A stretch of DNA of 64,000 nt from Mycobacterium shinjukuense. Lineage in GTDB: Bacteria; Actinomycetota; Actinomycetes; Mycobacteriales; Mycobacteriaceae. Below are positions 1 to 8,558 of this stretch, in pieces. Within the stretch, counting starts at the first letter, position 1. The number at the start of each line of letters is the position of its first letter. Under the pieces are notes generated by a model. That model was not told where the DNA came from, searched no databases, and saw only the letters and a list, made by a program, of their open reading frames with translations. Position numbers and translations under genes: made by a program. The DNA lies in the NCBI RefSeq assembly GCF_010730055.1, contig NZ_AP022575.1, positions 3,906,001 through 3,970,000 on the forward strand, read 5' to 3'.

Positions 1-2
1 CC

Positions 3-1103
3 TTCAGGTCTCCCCCCGATTGCACCCCCTGGGTGATGGGCGGCCTCTGGCCTGCCGAGCTATCGTCGAGCACCGCCGAAACCGCCGCTCTCGCAGAGCA
101 TCTCGAGGCGGACTTGCAACTGATCGTGAGTGCTGCCAACGACCAGCTGATGAGTCTCCGACGAGCGGGGATGGTTGATTCGGCGCGACGGGCGGCAGAA
201 GCCACAGTGATCGACGGCGCGCGTGCGGCGGCCGTGCGGCGGGTCGAGTTGACGATGCGTCGACTGCGCCCGATGACGCGCCGCGTTGCCACGGCAAGCC
301 AGGGCCCGCCCGTCTCCGCGGATTCCGTTGGCACCGATCTGGATACCACGCGGGTCCTGCCGGCCGCCCGGGCGGTGCCACCCGAGTGGTCGGCGGTACG
401 GCACCCAGAGCCCGACCACGCCGGTACCTCGTCGCCCGCTCGGGTCAGGGAGGACGACGACGAGGGGCTGCGGCGCCTGCTGGCGTTTGTGGCCCGTCAG
501 GAGCCACGGGTGAACTGGGCGGTGGGTGCGCACGCGGACGGCACGACGGTGTTGGTCACCGACCTCGCCCACGGCTGGATACCTTCGGGCATCACCCTTC
601 CCGAAGGCGTGCGGTTGTTGGCGCCCGAACGACGCACCGGTGGAGTGTCCGCGCTGATCGGCTCCGCGACGCGCTGTCAGACGTACACGCCCGGCGACTC
701 GTTGAGGTGGTTGACGGACCCTACCGGCACGACGCCCTCCATGCGGCCGCGCGAGCTGCCGGCGGTCGACGATCTGGGAGGGCGGTTGAGCAGAGCCACC
801 CACCGTCGTGACGGACTGCCGCGGTTGGCGCACACGATCGCCGGGGCCGCGACCGCGGGGGCGGTGGTCACCGGAGACGAAGCCGACCTGCTGCGGGTGC
901 ATCTTGATACCGCGCGCTCCCAGGTGTTGGCCCAGTATCCCAAGATCGACACCGCGCTCCTGCTCAACTGCATGTTGCTGGCCGCCACCGAAGCCTTCGT
1001 TGTCGGCGACCCGGTATCGGCGAACTATCACTTCAGCTGGTTTCAGGAGCTGGGCGCGCCGGCGGCGGGCCAGTCGCCGGCGAATGTGTGCGGGCCAAGC
1101 TAA
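3..1103 (+). CDS. conserved mycobacterial protein, 5' partial (Rv0029/Rv0026-like)
   Basis: The reading frame is open to the left edge of the window, so the true start is probably outside it; internal GTG and ATG codons at 33 and 36 are possible but unsupported starts. The visible N-terminal part is an Ala/Arg/Glu-rich helical segment (about 90 residues), then a Pro/Arg-rich linker, then a globular C-terminal half that includes the motif GWIPSGITLPEGVRLL and ends with NYHFSWFQELG. This pattern and the neighbouring Rv0030-like gene suggest the Rv0025/Rv0026/Rv0029 family of mycobacterial proteins (DUF5631/DUF5632 type). Function is unknown. The family call is from memory of order and style, not from an alignment. 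Confidence 0.7.
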   Translation, partial: FRSPPDCTPWVMGGLWPAELSSSTAETAALAEHLEADLQLIVSAANDQLMSLRRAGMVDSARRAAEATVIDGARAAAVRRVELTMRRLRPMTRRVATASQGPPVSADSVGTDLDTTRVLPAARAVPPEWSAVRHPEPDHAGTSSPARVREDDDEGLRRLLAFVARQEPRVNWAVGAHADGTTVLVTDLAHGWIPSGITLPEGVRLLAPERRTGGVSALIGSATRCQTYTPGDSLRWLTDPTGTTPSMRPRELPAVDDLGGRLSRATHRRDGLPRLAHTIAGAATAGAVVTGDEADLLRVHLDTARSQVLAQYPKIDTALLLNCMLLAATEAFVVGDPVSANYHFSWFQELGAPAAGQSPANVCGPS

Positions 1104-1210
1104 CGGCCGGCGCGCAAAGGTTGGTGGGCGAACACCAGATGTGTTGGGCGCGGCGGCGATAGGTTGGACTTTCACCGAACGGTCAGCGATGACCGGATGG
1201 GAGGGTTACG

Positions 1211-1955
1211 ATGTCGTTGGTGGTGGCGGCCCCGGACGCGCTGGTGGCGACGGCAACGGAATTGGCGGGTATCGGTTCGGCGCTCAGCGCCGCGAATCTG
1301 GCGGCGGCGGCCCCGACCACGGGGGTGCTGGCCGCCGGGGCCGATGAGGTGTCGGCGGCGGTGGCGGCGCTTTTTCCGGGCACGCGCAGGCCTATCAGGC
1401 GTTGACCACCCAGGCGGCGGCGTTTCAGCCCGGTTTGTCCAGGCCATCAACGATGCCGGGGGTTTGTATGCGGCCGCCGAGGCGGCCAACGCCGCGCCCT
1501 TGGAGAGCGTGCAGCAATACGTGCTGGGTCTGGTCAACGCGCCCACCCAGACGCTGCTGGGCCGGCCGCTGATCGGAAATGGTGCTGACGGGACGGCGCC
1601 GGGACAGGCCGGCGGTGCCGGCGGGCTGCTGTACGGCAACGGCAACGGCGGGTCCGGTGGGGACGCCGGCACCGCGGTGACCGGGCTCGGCCTGCCTGGT
1701 GGCAACGGCGGTCACGCCGGGCTGTTCGGTGTCGGTGGGTTCGGCGGGGCCGGCGGGGCCAGCGCGCTTGGCGCTGCCGGGGGCAACGGTGGGGCTAGCG
1801 GTCAGGGCGGCTGGCTGTGGGGCAACGGTGGTGCCGGCGGGTCCGGCGGGTTCGGCGGGTCCGGCAGTCCCGCCGGGGACGGTGGGGCCGGCGGACTGGG
1901 TGGCACGGGAGGGTTCCTGTACGGCACCCCCGGCGCGAACGGCCCGGATGGTTGA
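1211..1955 (+). pseudogene. PE_PGRS gene with two single-base frameshifts
   Basis: A ribosome site GGGAGGG precedes an ATG that opens a normal PE domain (MSLVVAAPDALVATATELAG). After about 55 codons the frame breaks near the T-run at 1371-1375; the next frame carries the expected HAQAYQALTTQAA, then breaks again near 1426-1430, and a third frame carries FVQAINDAGGLYAAAEAANAA, the GRPLIGNGADG linker and a short PGRS domain ending in GTPGANGPDG. Both breaks fit loss of one base. PE_PGRS proteins are surface or secreted through type VII secretion. The PGRS part is only about 120 residues. Either a recent pseudogene or two sequencing errors in GC-rich DNA; the two indels in such a short stretch favour a real pseudogene. 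Confidence 0.85.
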
Positions 1956-2260
1956 TCAGGGTGGCGCCGCTGCAGCCCGACACGATAATGGTTCGCCGAC
2001 CAACGCAGTATCCGCGCTCGATGGATCGGCCAACCACGGCAAGCGCGAAAGTTCTATGAGTACAGCGCATCCCAGTCAGCCAGGCAGGGCAGCGCACCGG
2101 CATGTTCGCAGCCACCGGCGAGGCTCGACGAAGTGGGGTGGACAAGAGGTGGGACCTGCTAACAGCTAACGGGTGGGCACCCGGCAAAGCGGTTCGAGCG
2201 CGACCGTAATGATCACCTATGGGATGAATTGACGCTGGTGGGAGGCCTGGACATACTGTC
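1956..2260. other. intergenic, no gene recognised
   Basis: About 300 bases between the broken PE_PGRS gene and the YbaB-like gene. I see no convincing coding frame, RNA or repeat. It must hold the promoter of the downstream gene. Confidence 0.5.
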
Positions 2261-2590
2261 ATGGTGTCGGGGTCGGGCAGCGGCAGTGAACTGAGCGACC
2301 TGAGCGACAAGGAACTCGTCGAATCGGTTCTTCGTGAACTGAGTGAAACAGCCGACAAGTGGGAAGCACTCGTCGCGCAGGCTGAGAGCGTCACGTACAG
2401 CGTCGACCTGGGAGATGTTCAGGCCGTTGCCAATTCCGACGGCCGGCTGCTCAAGTTGACGCTGCATCCGGGCGTGATGACCGGCTATGCGCACGGGGAG
2501 CTCGCCGACAGATTGAACGTCGCGATCGTGGCGCTGCGCGAGGAGGTCGAGGCCGAGAACCAGACACGGTACGCCGGCCGGCTGCAATGA
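2261..2590 (+). CDS. YbaB/EbfC-like small protein (Rv0030 ortholog)
   Basis: The 109-residue product has an acidic, helical N-terminus (ELSDLSDKELVESVLREL), a central beta segment (VTYSVDLGDVQAVANSDGRLLKLTL) and a C-terminal helix, the layout of the YbaB/EbfC nucleoid-associated fold found in many short mycobacterial proteins. Its length equals that of Rv0030 and it sits after the Rv0029-like gene, as in M. tuberculosis. YbaB family members bind DNA as dimers; a role for this one is inference. The ATG at 2261 was chosen because the frame has no earlier start. Confidence 0.7.
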   Translation: MVSGSGSGSELSDLSDKELVESVLRELSETADKWEALVAQAESVTYSVDLGDVQAVANSDGRLLKLTLHPGVMTGYAHGELADRLNVAIVALREEVEAENQTRYAGRLQ

Positions 2591-2726
2591 CGTCGGTCGG
2601 CGCCCTTGACATTCACAGCCCTGCGGCAGACGGCACCTGGAAGCCCAGTTGATCGCGCGCATGATGTCGGACACACGTTGACGCCGGCACCGGTTGATAA
2701 CGTCGATATCAAAAGGGGAGGCCGTT

Positions 2727-2954
2727 ATGCCAGATGTACTGATCAGGGGTTTGTCAGAGGCCGCGGTCGCCCGCATCGACGCCGACGCTGCAGCTCACGG
2801 CCTTTCCCGCAACGAGTATCTGCGTCGCAGGTTCGAAGCCGAGCGATCGCCGTCTGAAGCCAGCGGCAGATTCACCATCGAAGACCTGCGCCGCGCGGCC
2901 GAAGCCGCCGCCGATCTCAACAATCCGAAAGTGATGGCGGCCGCGTGGCGGTGA
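2727..2954 (+). CDS. vapB: VapB-type antitoxin
   Basis: Start ATG follows AAAGGGGAGG, a good ribosome site. The 75-residue product begins MPDVLIRGLSEAAVARID, typical of a ribbon-helix-helix (Arc/CopG) N-terminus: one beta strand for the DNA groove, then helices (SRNEYLRRRFEAE). The C-terminal tail with RRAAEAAADL would wrap the toxin. It overlaps the downstream PIN toxin gene by 10 bases, the usual arrangement for vapBC and consistent with translational coupling. Expected to neutralise the toxin and repress its own promoter. Confidence 0.85.
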   Translation: MPDVLIRGLSEAAVARIDADAAAHGLSRNEYLRRRFEAERSPSEASGRFTIEDLRRAAEAAADLNNPKVMAAAWR

Positions 2955-3358
2955 CCACGTGGCTCATCGACAAGTCGGCCTATACCCGGTTGGCCGAATC
3001 ACCCGATGCGCAGGCATGGATTGATCGAATCCAACGCGGCATGGTGCGAATCAGCACGGTCACCAGACTTGAGGTTGGGTATTCCTTCCGGACCGCTGCG
3101 CAGACACGTCGGGAGTCCGTATCACCGCCTTTGGCCCTAATGCCGGTGGAATACCTCACTCCGGCGGCGGAAGATCGCGCAGTCCGGGTGCAGCTGATGC
3201 TCGCCGATCGTGGCCAGCATCGTGGGCCATCGATCCCCGACCTTCTCGTCGCGGCCCTCGCAGAAGTTTCCGGCCTCACAGTCTTGGCCCTGGACAAGGA
3301 CTTTGAAGTGATCGCGCAGCTGACGGGGCAGTCGGTCGAGCGGCTTCGCCTGGCGTAA
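2945..3358 (+). CDS. vapC: VapC-type PIN-domain ribonuclease toxin
   Basis: The 137-residue product begins at a GTG inside the end of vapB. The PIN-domain acidic residues are all visible: D9 in LIDKSAY, E43 in TRLEVGYSF, D99 in PSIPDLLVAA and D117/D119 in LALDKDF. These coordinate magnesium for RNA cleavage in the family. Length is normal and nothing is missing, so the module looks functional. RNA target cannot be read from sequence. Confidence 0.9.
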   Translation: MAVTTWLIDKSAYTRLAESPDAQAWIDRIQRGMVRISTVTRLEVGYSFRTAAQTRRESVSPPLALMPVEYLTPAAEDRAVRVQLMLADRGQHRGPSIPDLLVAALAEVSGLTVLALDKDFEVIAQLTGQSVERLRLA

Positions 3359-3410
3359 GGCTTCGCACGGGAGATCACGTTTGGGCCGCCAGTGCTGTAA
3401 ACAGCGGCGG

Positions 3411-3450
3411 ACATGAACAGAATGCTATCGTGATAGCATCCTGTTCATGT
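3411..3450. promoter_or_regulatory. 40-bp near-perfect inverted repeat, probable vapBC operator
   Basis: Two 19-base arms (left ACATGAACAGAATGCTATC) pair with one mismatch around a 2-base centre. The core GCTATCGTGATAGC resembles the palindromes that VapB antitoxins bind. It ends exactly where the group II intron seems to begin, and the second vapB starts just 3' of the intron, so intron excision would bring this palindrome next to the vapB start. It could instead be a terminator for the first vapBC, but no T-run follows. Confidence 0.65.
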
Positions 3451-5432
3451 TGCGTCCTGCAAGTTGGACTGAACTAGCGGGTGTGAGTCCCGTCCCGGTA
3501 GGCACCGGAGCGCCGGGTAGCAGGCCCCGGTTCGTCGTTGAGAGGCGGCGGGCTAAGCGGGGTGTCAAGAGCCTCTTTGGAGGGAGCAAGTGCGCGGGCC
3601 GTAGTGCCGTTAGGTGCGAGTCCTGCAGCCTCGTCAGATTTACAACGGAGGAGCCGAGCCGCTCATGTCACGGCGAAGGCCTATGTTCGTCGAGCCCTGG
3701 TCCGGGGTTAGCTCGGCGGGTCCTTCCGGGGTACGGGGAGCGGCACGTGCACACAGTTCAGTCGGGAACAGGAGAGGCCCGTCTGCTCAGCCTGCGTCGG
3801 GCAAAGACCAGGGGTATAAGCCGATGGTGAAATCCCTTGGAGAGCAGCGGGAGTCCGAGGGGGTCGTAGTACCGCTGATCGGCGTGAGAGACACGTCGGG
3901 AGGGAAGGGCCCCTGCTTTGATCACGCGCGCGGAGCGGGTAAGCGCAAGGGCATGACCGGGTTTGCTCGGTCCAATTCCCCCGGCAAGCCATCGCTTGCC
4001 GTAGCCGACGAGGAGCCGTTGGTGGTCTCGCCGGTGAAAGTGCGACAACTGCAACGGGCGCTATGGGCTGCGGCCAAGCAGTCTGAGGGTCGGCGTTTCC
4101 ATGCCCTATATGACCGTATCTACAGGGTGACGTCCTGTGGGAGGCGTGGGAACGGGTGCGCAACAACAAAGGCGCGACCGGGTGGATCGGATCACCCTGG
4201 TTGCGGTGGAGGACTACGGCGTGGACCGCATGTTGCGTGAGTTGCGCTGTGACCTTCGCACGGGTCGTTACCGTCCGGCGCCGGCGCGTCGGGTGGAGAT
4301 CCCGAAACCACAGGGTGGTTTGCGGCCGTTGGGGATTCCCACGGTGCGAGACCGGGTGGTCCAGGCGGCGGCCAAGATTGTGTTGGAACCGATTTTCGAG
4401 GCGGATTTTTTGTCGTGCTCGTATGGGTTTCGGCCGAGGAGGTCGGCGACGATGGCCAAGGAACGCTTGCGGACCGGGTTCATCGAGGGTTACCAGTTCG
4501 TGGTCGAGTTCGATATCGCTAATTTCTTCGGCGAGATCGACCATGAGCGTCTACTTGCTGAGGTGGGTAGGCGGGTCTCGGATCGGCGGGTGCTCAAACT
4601 GCTGCGCTTGTGGCTGCAGGCAGGAGTGATGGTCGAAGGGGTGATCCAGCGGACGGTCGCGGGCACACCGCAGGGCGGGGTGATCTCGCCGCTGTTGGCC
4701 AACATCTATCTGCATCTGCTCGACACCGAACTGGCCGCCCGTGGGGTGGGTGAGTTGGTGCGCTACGCCGATGACGGGGTGGTGTTGTGCCGCAGCGCGG
4801 CGCAAGCCGAGCACGCCTTGGCGGCGGTCGGGGAAATCCTGGCGTCGTTGGGGTTGCGGCTGCATCCGGATAAGACGAAGGTGGTCGATCTGAGGGAGGG
4901 TCGCGACGGTCTGGATTTTCTGGGCTGTCACTTCCGGGCTCGCATGTCGGGACGGCTGTGGGAGCAGCGCCGTATTGTGCGCTACTACCTGCAGCGCTGG
5001 CCCTCGCAGCGCGCGATGGTCCGATTACGGGCCAAGGTGCGTGATCGCACCGGCCGCAATCGGGTTGGGCTGGATATCCGTGACGTGATTGCGGAATTGA
5101 ATCCGATCCTGCGCGGCTGGGGTAACTACTTTCGCACCGGCAACGCCGCCCAGAAATTCGGCCAGATCGACCGGTACGTGGTGCGGCGGCTGTTCCGCTT
5201 GATGGTCAAGAAGCGGGGCCGCAATCTGTGTGCTGGACAAGCCGATCAGTGGACCGAAGCGTGGTTCAACGGGCACGGCCTGCACCGCTTGCGTGGCACC
5301 ATCCGCTACCCGAAGGCAGCGTAACCATGTTCAGAAGATCATCGGTAAGCCGTGTGCGGGAAAACCGCACGCACGGATTGAAAGGGGGATGGGGAAACGG
5401 ATCCGCTTTGCGGACACCGCGCCCCTGACTAC
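3450..5432 (+). mobile_element. group II intron
   Basis: A retroelement of about 2 kb. Signs of a group II intron: a 5' region with GGTGTGAGTCCCG (the GGTGnnAGTC element near the 5' end of domain I), an internal maturase frame, and 3' of it a clear domain V hairpin (AAGCCGTGTGCGGG, GAAA-type loop, CCGCACGCACGG, about 5348-5379) followed by a domain VI-like hairpin ending in CTGACTAC. Boundaries are estimates: the 5' end is placed near GTTGCG at 3449-3454 and the 3' end at about 5432. It is inserted a few bases before the ATG of the second vapB. The maturase shows no HNH endonuclease domain. Confidence 0.85.
3824..5324 (+). pseudogene. group II intron reverse transcriptase/maturase, two -1 frameshifts
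   Basis: Read across three frames this is a maturase of about 500 residues. Frame 1 (from ATG 3824) gives MVKSLGEQRESEG and VRQLQRALWAAAKQ...LYDRIYR; a lost G in the run at 4124-4126 moves to WEAWERVRNNKGATG; a lost G in the run at 4180-4182 moves to the long frame with all catalytic parts: QGGLRPLGIPTVRDR, YGFRPRRSA, TPQGGVISPLLANIYLHLLD, the YADDGVVLC active site, LDFLGCHF, and domain X with LRGWGNYFRTG. There is no C-terminal HNH endonuclease. If the indels are real, the protein lacks its N-terminal RT0 region and is probably inactive; if they are base-calling errors, it is intact. Confidence 0.8.
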
Positions 5433-5434
5433 CA

Positions 5435-5683
5435 ATGGCGCAAATTCTGATCCGGCAGATCGACGACGACACCAAGAGCAAACTCCAGCGCCTGGCTCGG
5501 CAGCATGGGCGCAGCACCGAAGAGGAAGTCCGCGAAATCCTTCGTAATGCGGTGCGCGGGGTTGATGAACCCCCGGCCCGGCTGGGGTCACGCATCGCAG
5601 CTCGCGTCACAGGTATCGGTCTCCGGCAGGAGATCGCCGAGCTGCGGGGGCAGTCGGTCCAACCAGCACAGTTCGAGTCATGA
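5435..5683 (+). CDS. vapB: FitA/VapB-type antitoxin
   Basis: The 82-residue product begins MAQILIRQIDDDTKSKLQRLA, a ribbon-helix-helix N-terminus of the FitA class, followed by GRSTEEEVREILRNAV. It overlaps the PIN toxin gene by ATGA. The group II intron ends only about two bases before its ATG and no ribosome site of its own is obvious there except intron sequence, so its translation depends on intron excision or on the intron 3' end. Confidence 0.88.
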   Translation: MAQILIRQIDDDTKSKLQRLARQHGRSTEEEVREILRNAVRGVDEPPARLGSRIAARVTGIGLRQEIAELRGQSVQPAQFES

Positions 5684-6096
5684 TCGTGCTGGACACCAAC
5701 GTGCTCTCCGCGCTCATGCAGCACGTACCCGACCCGGCTGTCATCGGGTGGCTCGACGCGCAACCGGCCGAGTCAATCTGGACGACCTCGATTACGGTCC
5801 TTGAAGTCCGCACCGGCATTGAACTTTTGGAACGAGGGCGGCGCCGCAAACGTCTTGAAGCATTGTTTTCACAGATTCTCTGCGATGACCTCAATGCCCG
5901 TGTCCTGTCTTTTGACCAGGCGGCAGCCGTAGCCGCCGCAACCGTCGCCGCGACCCGTCGGCGCGCTGGCCAGACGGTGGATATCCGTGATGTGCAGATC
6001 GCAGGTATCGCCACCGCCCGGCGAGCCATACTTGCCACACGTAACACTCGACACTTTGATGCGATGGGAATCGGACTGGTCAACCCCTGGGACTGA
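5680..6096 (+). CDS. vapC: FitB/VapC-type PIN-domain toxin
   Basis: The 138-residue product starts MIVLDTNVLSALM, with D5 of the PIN active site; E42 in TVLEVRTG and D101/D104 in VDIRDVQIAGIA supply the other acidic ligands; LATRNTRHFDAMG is the usual FitB-like C-terminal motif. Translationally coupled to its antitoxin by ATGA. It ends just before an array of terminator-like repeats. The module is of the FitAB/VapBC class and looks intact. Confidence 0.9.
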   Translation: MIVLDTNVLSALMQHVPDPAVIGWLDAQPAESIWTTSITVLEVRTGIELLERGRRRKRLEALFSQILCDDLNARVLSFDQAAAVAAATVAATRRRAGQTVDIRDVQIAGIATARRAILATRNTRHFDAMGIGLVNPWD

Positions 6097-6104
6097 GCAC
6101 CCTT

Positions 6105-6302
6105 CGCGCGTTGTGCGCGCTCATCGACCGGGGCGTGGGCTGATGGGCCCCGGCTCTTTTCGCGCGTTGTGCGCGCTCATCGACCGGGGCGTGGGCTGAT
6201 GGGCCCCGGCTCTTTTCGCGCGTTGTGCGCGCTCATCGACCGGGGCTTGGGCTGATGGGCCCCGGCTCTTTTCGCGCGCTGTGCGCGCTCATCGACCGGG
6301 GC
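6105..6302. repeat. 56-bp tandem repeat (about 3.5 copies) of terminator-like hairpins
   Basis: Copies start at 6105, 6161, 6217 and 6273, differing by single bases. Each unit has a small stem (GCGCG-TTGTG-CGCGC) and a strong stem CCGGGGC / GCCCCGG followed by CTCTTTT, which resembles an intrinsic terminator reading rightward. The array lies between two convergent genes, and the stop codon of the left-pointing gene falls inside the last partial copy. Copy number is likely to vary between strains. Confidence 0.9.
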
Positions 6303-7062
6303 CGGGTGGCCCGGCGAAGGCTTGAGCGATCGTCAGCCAGCGCTGCGCGTCGTCACCCACGGCAGTGATGTCCAGCGTGCTAAGCGCGCGCCGCTGGGTG
6401 ACCAGGAAGCAGAAGTCCTCGGCGGATCCGGTGACCCGCTGGGCCGCATCGGACGGTCCCCAGGACCAGATATCCCCGCCAGGGCCACGCAGCTTGACCA
6501 AGAACGGACCGGTCGGCGGGGCCAGATTGTTGACGAGGAACGCGTAATCGCGGGTGCGGACACCGAGATGGGCTATCGAGCGCAGCCGGTCGGTGGCGGG
6601 CCGGGTGACGCCGAGGGCATCGGCGACGTCGAGCCCGTGCGCCCAGGTTTCCATCAACCGGGCCGTCGCCATCGACGCGGCGCTCATCGAAGGGCCGAAC
6701 CACGGCAATTTGCGGCCATCGGCGACGGTCAGCAGCGCCTGGTGCAGCCGCCCGCGGGTGCTCCGCCAGTCCGCAAGCAGCTCGCCCGGCGCCAGGGCCG
6801 CCATTTCCTCGGCGCCGGCGTCGACGAAGCCGGTGGGATCGGCCGCCGCAGCGGTCAGCACATCGGCGAACCCGGCCTCGTCGGTGACCGCGGTGAGCGC
6901 GATTCGATCGGTCCACAGCAGGTGGCCGATCTGGTGTGCGATGGTCCAGCCCGGTGCGGGCGTCGGATCCGCCCAGCGGTTCGTCGGAAGAGACGCCACC
7001 AGCGCGTCAAGGTCGTCGCTCTCCGCGCGCAGGTCGGCGACGATCGGACCTGGACCCGCCAT
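6289..7062 (-). CDS. MDMPI/DinB-like TIGR03084-family protein (Rv0036c ortholog)
   Basis: The 257-residue product, the same length as Rv0036c, starts MAGPGPIVADLRAESDDL after the ribosome site GGGAGG. The N-terminal half has the four-helix DinB/mycothiol-dependent maleylpyruvate isomerase layout with metal-ligand-like histidines in TIAHQIGHLLWTD and METWAHGLDVADALG; the C-terminal half carries the SCP-like extension seen in the TIGR03084 group. Family members use mycothiol or act as metal-dependent enzymes; substrate unknown. Its last codons run into the 56-bp repeat. A second ATG three bases upstream is equally possible. Confidence 0.85.
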   Translation of the reverse strand: MAGPGPIVADLRAESDDLDALVASLPTNRWADPTPAPGWTIAHQIGHLLWTDRIALTAVTDEAGFADVLTAAAADPTGFVDAGAEEMAALAPGELLADWRSTRGRLHQALLTVADGRKLPWFGPSMSAASMATARLMETWAHGLDVADALGVTRPATDRLRSIAHLGVRTRDYAFLVNNLAPPTGPFLVKLRGPGGDIWSWGPSDAAQRVTGSAEDFCFLVTQRRALSTLDITAVGDDAQRWLTIAQAFAGPPGPGR

Positions 7063-7109
7063 CATGGCCTCCCGGAGGGACAGTTGGTCGCGGAAATCAC
7101 CTACGTACC

Positions 7110-8411
7110 TTAACCACCGGTCGCGGCCTGGCCCCGCCGGCCGACGAGGCTGTGCACTGCGAGCCCGATCAGATAGATCACCGAGCCGAACAACGCGAAC
7201 ACCGGCGCGCGCCCGTCGTCGGGAACCAACGCCGCGGCCACCGTGACCGAAGCGATGTATGAGACCCAAAACAGCGCGTCTTGCACCGCGAACACGTGGC
7301 CCCGCAGGGCGTCATCGACGTCGATTTGCATGGCCGAATCGGCGCACAGCTTGACCACCTGCCCGGCCACACCCAGCAGGAAGCCGCACACCACCATGAC
7401 CGGTAGCACCAGGCCGGCACCGGCGAGTTGAATCGTCGCGGCCGCCGTGAGCGCACCGTTTGCGCTGGCGTAACGCCCCCAACGCCGTATCAGGGCCGGG
7501 GTGATCGCGTTGGCCAGGAAGGCGCCCAGACCGGTGGCGGCGAAGAACACCAGCGCCGTCCCCAACCCGCCGACCGCGGGGGTGGTCAGATGGTGGACCA
7601 ACAGCAAGACCAGCAGCGAGTTGATACCGAGCACCATTCGGTGCGCGGCCAACCCGGACAGGGCGGCGGCGACCGTCGGGAGCTGCACAACCGCGCGCAG
7701 GCCGTGCATCCAGCCGGTGATTACGGCGTAGACCACCGAGCCGTGGATCGCGCGCTGGGTATCGTCCGGGCCCAGCACCCGCGGCTTGAACCGCAGCGAC
7801 AGCAGCAGCGCGATCGACACCGGAATCGCGGTGATGAAAATGACGATCGACGCGCCCGCGTCCCCTGCCCCGGCCAGCCAGCGGGGCAGCAGCATGAAGT
7901 TGGCGCCCAGAAAGGCCGCGATCGCACCCGACGCGATCGCCACCGAGTTCATCGTGACCACCTTCTCGCGCGGCACCACGTGCGGCAATGCCGCCGACAG
8001 GCCCGAGTTCACGAACCGGGCCAAGCCGTTGCCCAGCAACGCCCCGAACAACAACAGCAGGTCGCTGGCTCGGGTCGCCAGGATCGTGCCGATCCCGGCG
8101 ATGAAGGCCAGGCGGCCGACGTTGGCGCCGACGAGCACCAATCGGCGATCCCAACGGTCCAGCAGCGCCCCGGCGAACGGTCCCACCAGTGAATAGGGCA
8201 GAAACAGCACCGCGAAATCGCGTGCGATCGCCATCGGATCCGTTGACCGGTCGGGGTTGAACAGCAGCGCTCCCGCCAAACCCGCTTGGAAGAGGCCGTC
8301 ACCGAACTGACTCGTGATCCGCACCAACAGCAGTCGCCCGAAGTCGGGCAAACCACGCACCGACCGCCAAAGGTCGACGGGCGGGCTGGCGTGCATCCGG
8401 CTGCGAGTCAC
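7110..8411 (-). CDS. MFS transporter (Rv0037c ortholog)
   Basis: The 433-residue membrane protein has about 12 hydrophobic segments and MFS signatures, including GPFAGALLDRWDRRLVLVGAN between the second and third segments, a version of the family's G-x-x-x-D-R-x-G-R-K/R loop. It lies 47 bases upstream of the MDMPI-like gene and is probably cotranscribed with it. Substrate is unknown; drug or solute export is only a guess from the family. Confidence 0.88.
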   Translation of the reverse strand: MTRSRMHASPPVDLWRSVRGLPDFGRLLLVRITSQFGDGLFQAGLAGALLFNPDRSTDPMAIARDFAVLFLPYSLVGPFAGALLDRWDRRLVLVGANVGRLAFIAGIGTILATRASDLLLLFGALLGNGLARFVNSGLSAALPHVVPREKVVTMNSVAIASGAIAAFLGANFMLLPRWLAGAGDAGASIVIFITAIPVSIALLLSLRFKPRVLGPDDTQRAIHGSVVYAVITGWMHGLRAVVQLPTVAAALSGLAAHRMVLGINSLLVLLLVHHLTTPAVGGLGTALVFFAATGLGAFLANAITPALIRRWGRYASANGALTAAATIQLAGAGLVLPVMVVCGFLLGVAGQVVKLCADSAMQIDVDDALRGHVFAVQDALFWVSYIASVTVAAALVPDDGRAPVFALFGSVIYLIGLAVHSLVGRRGQAATGG

Positions 8412-8558
8412 AGGACCCCACTTCTACCAACGGGCGCGGGTACCACGACGGCGTGCGGGCGAGGCCCGTTTCGCTCGATGGCCGCCTGGACAACATTACA
8501 AATATTTGTCGACCGCGCTCGTTTGCCGCGGGCGATGCTGCCGGGGTGCGATGATGTT

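Noticed and set aside
60..1175. Long minus-strand frame opposite the first gene
   Set aside because: Rich in Arg, Gly and His in the pattern of a shadow of a GC-rich gene; the plus strand carries the sensible protein.
3361..3450. Inverted repeat as an intrinsic terminator of the first vapC
   Set aside because: It could form a hairpin, but there is no following T-run and its core looks like an antitoxin operator; its position relative to the intron and second vapB fits that better. Not fully excluded.
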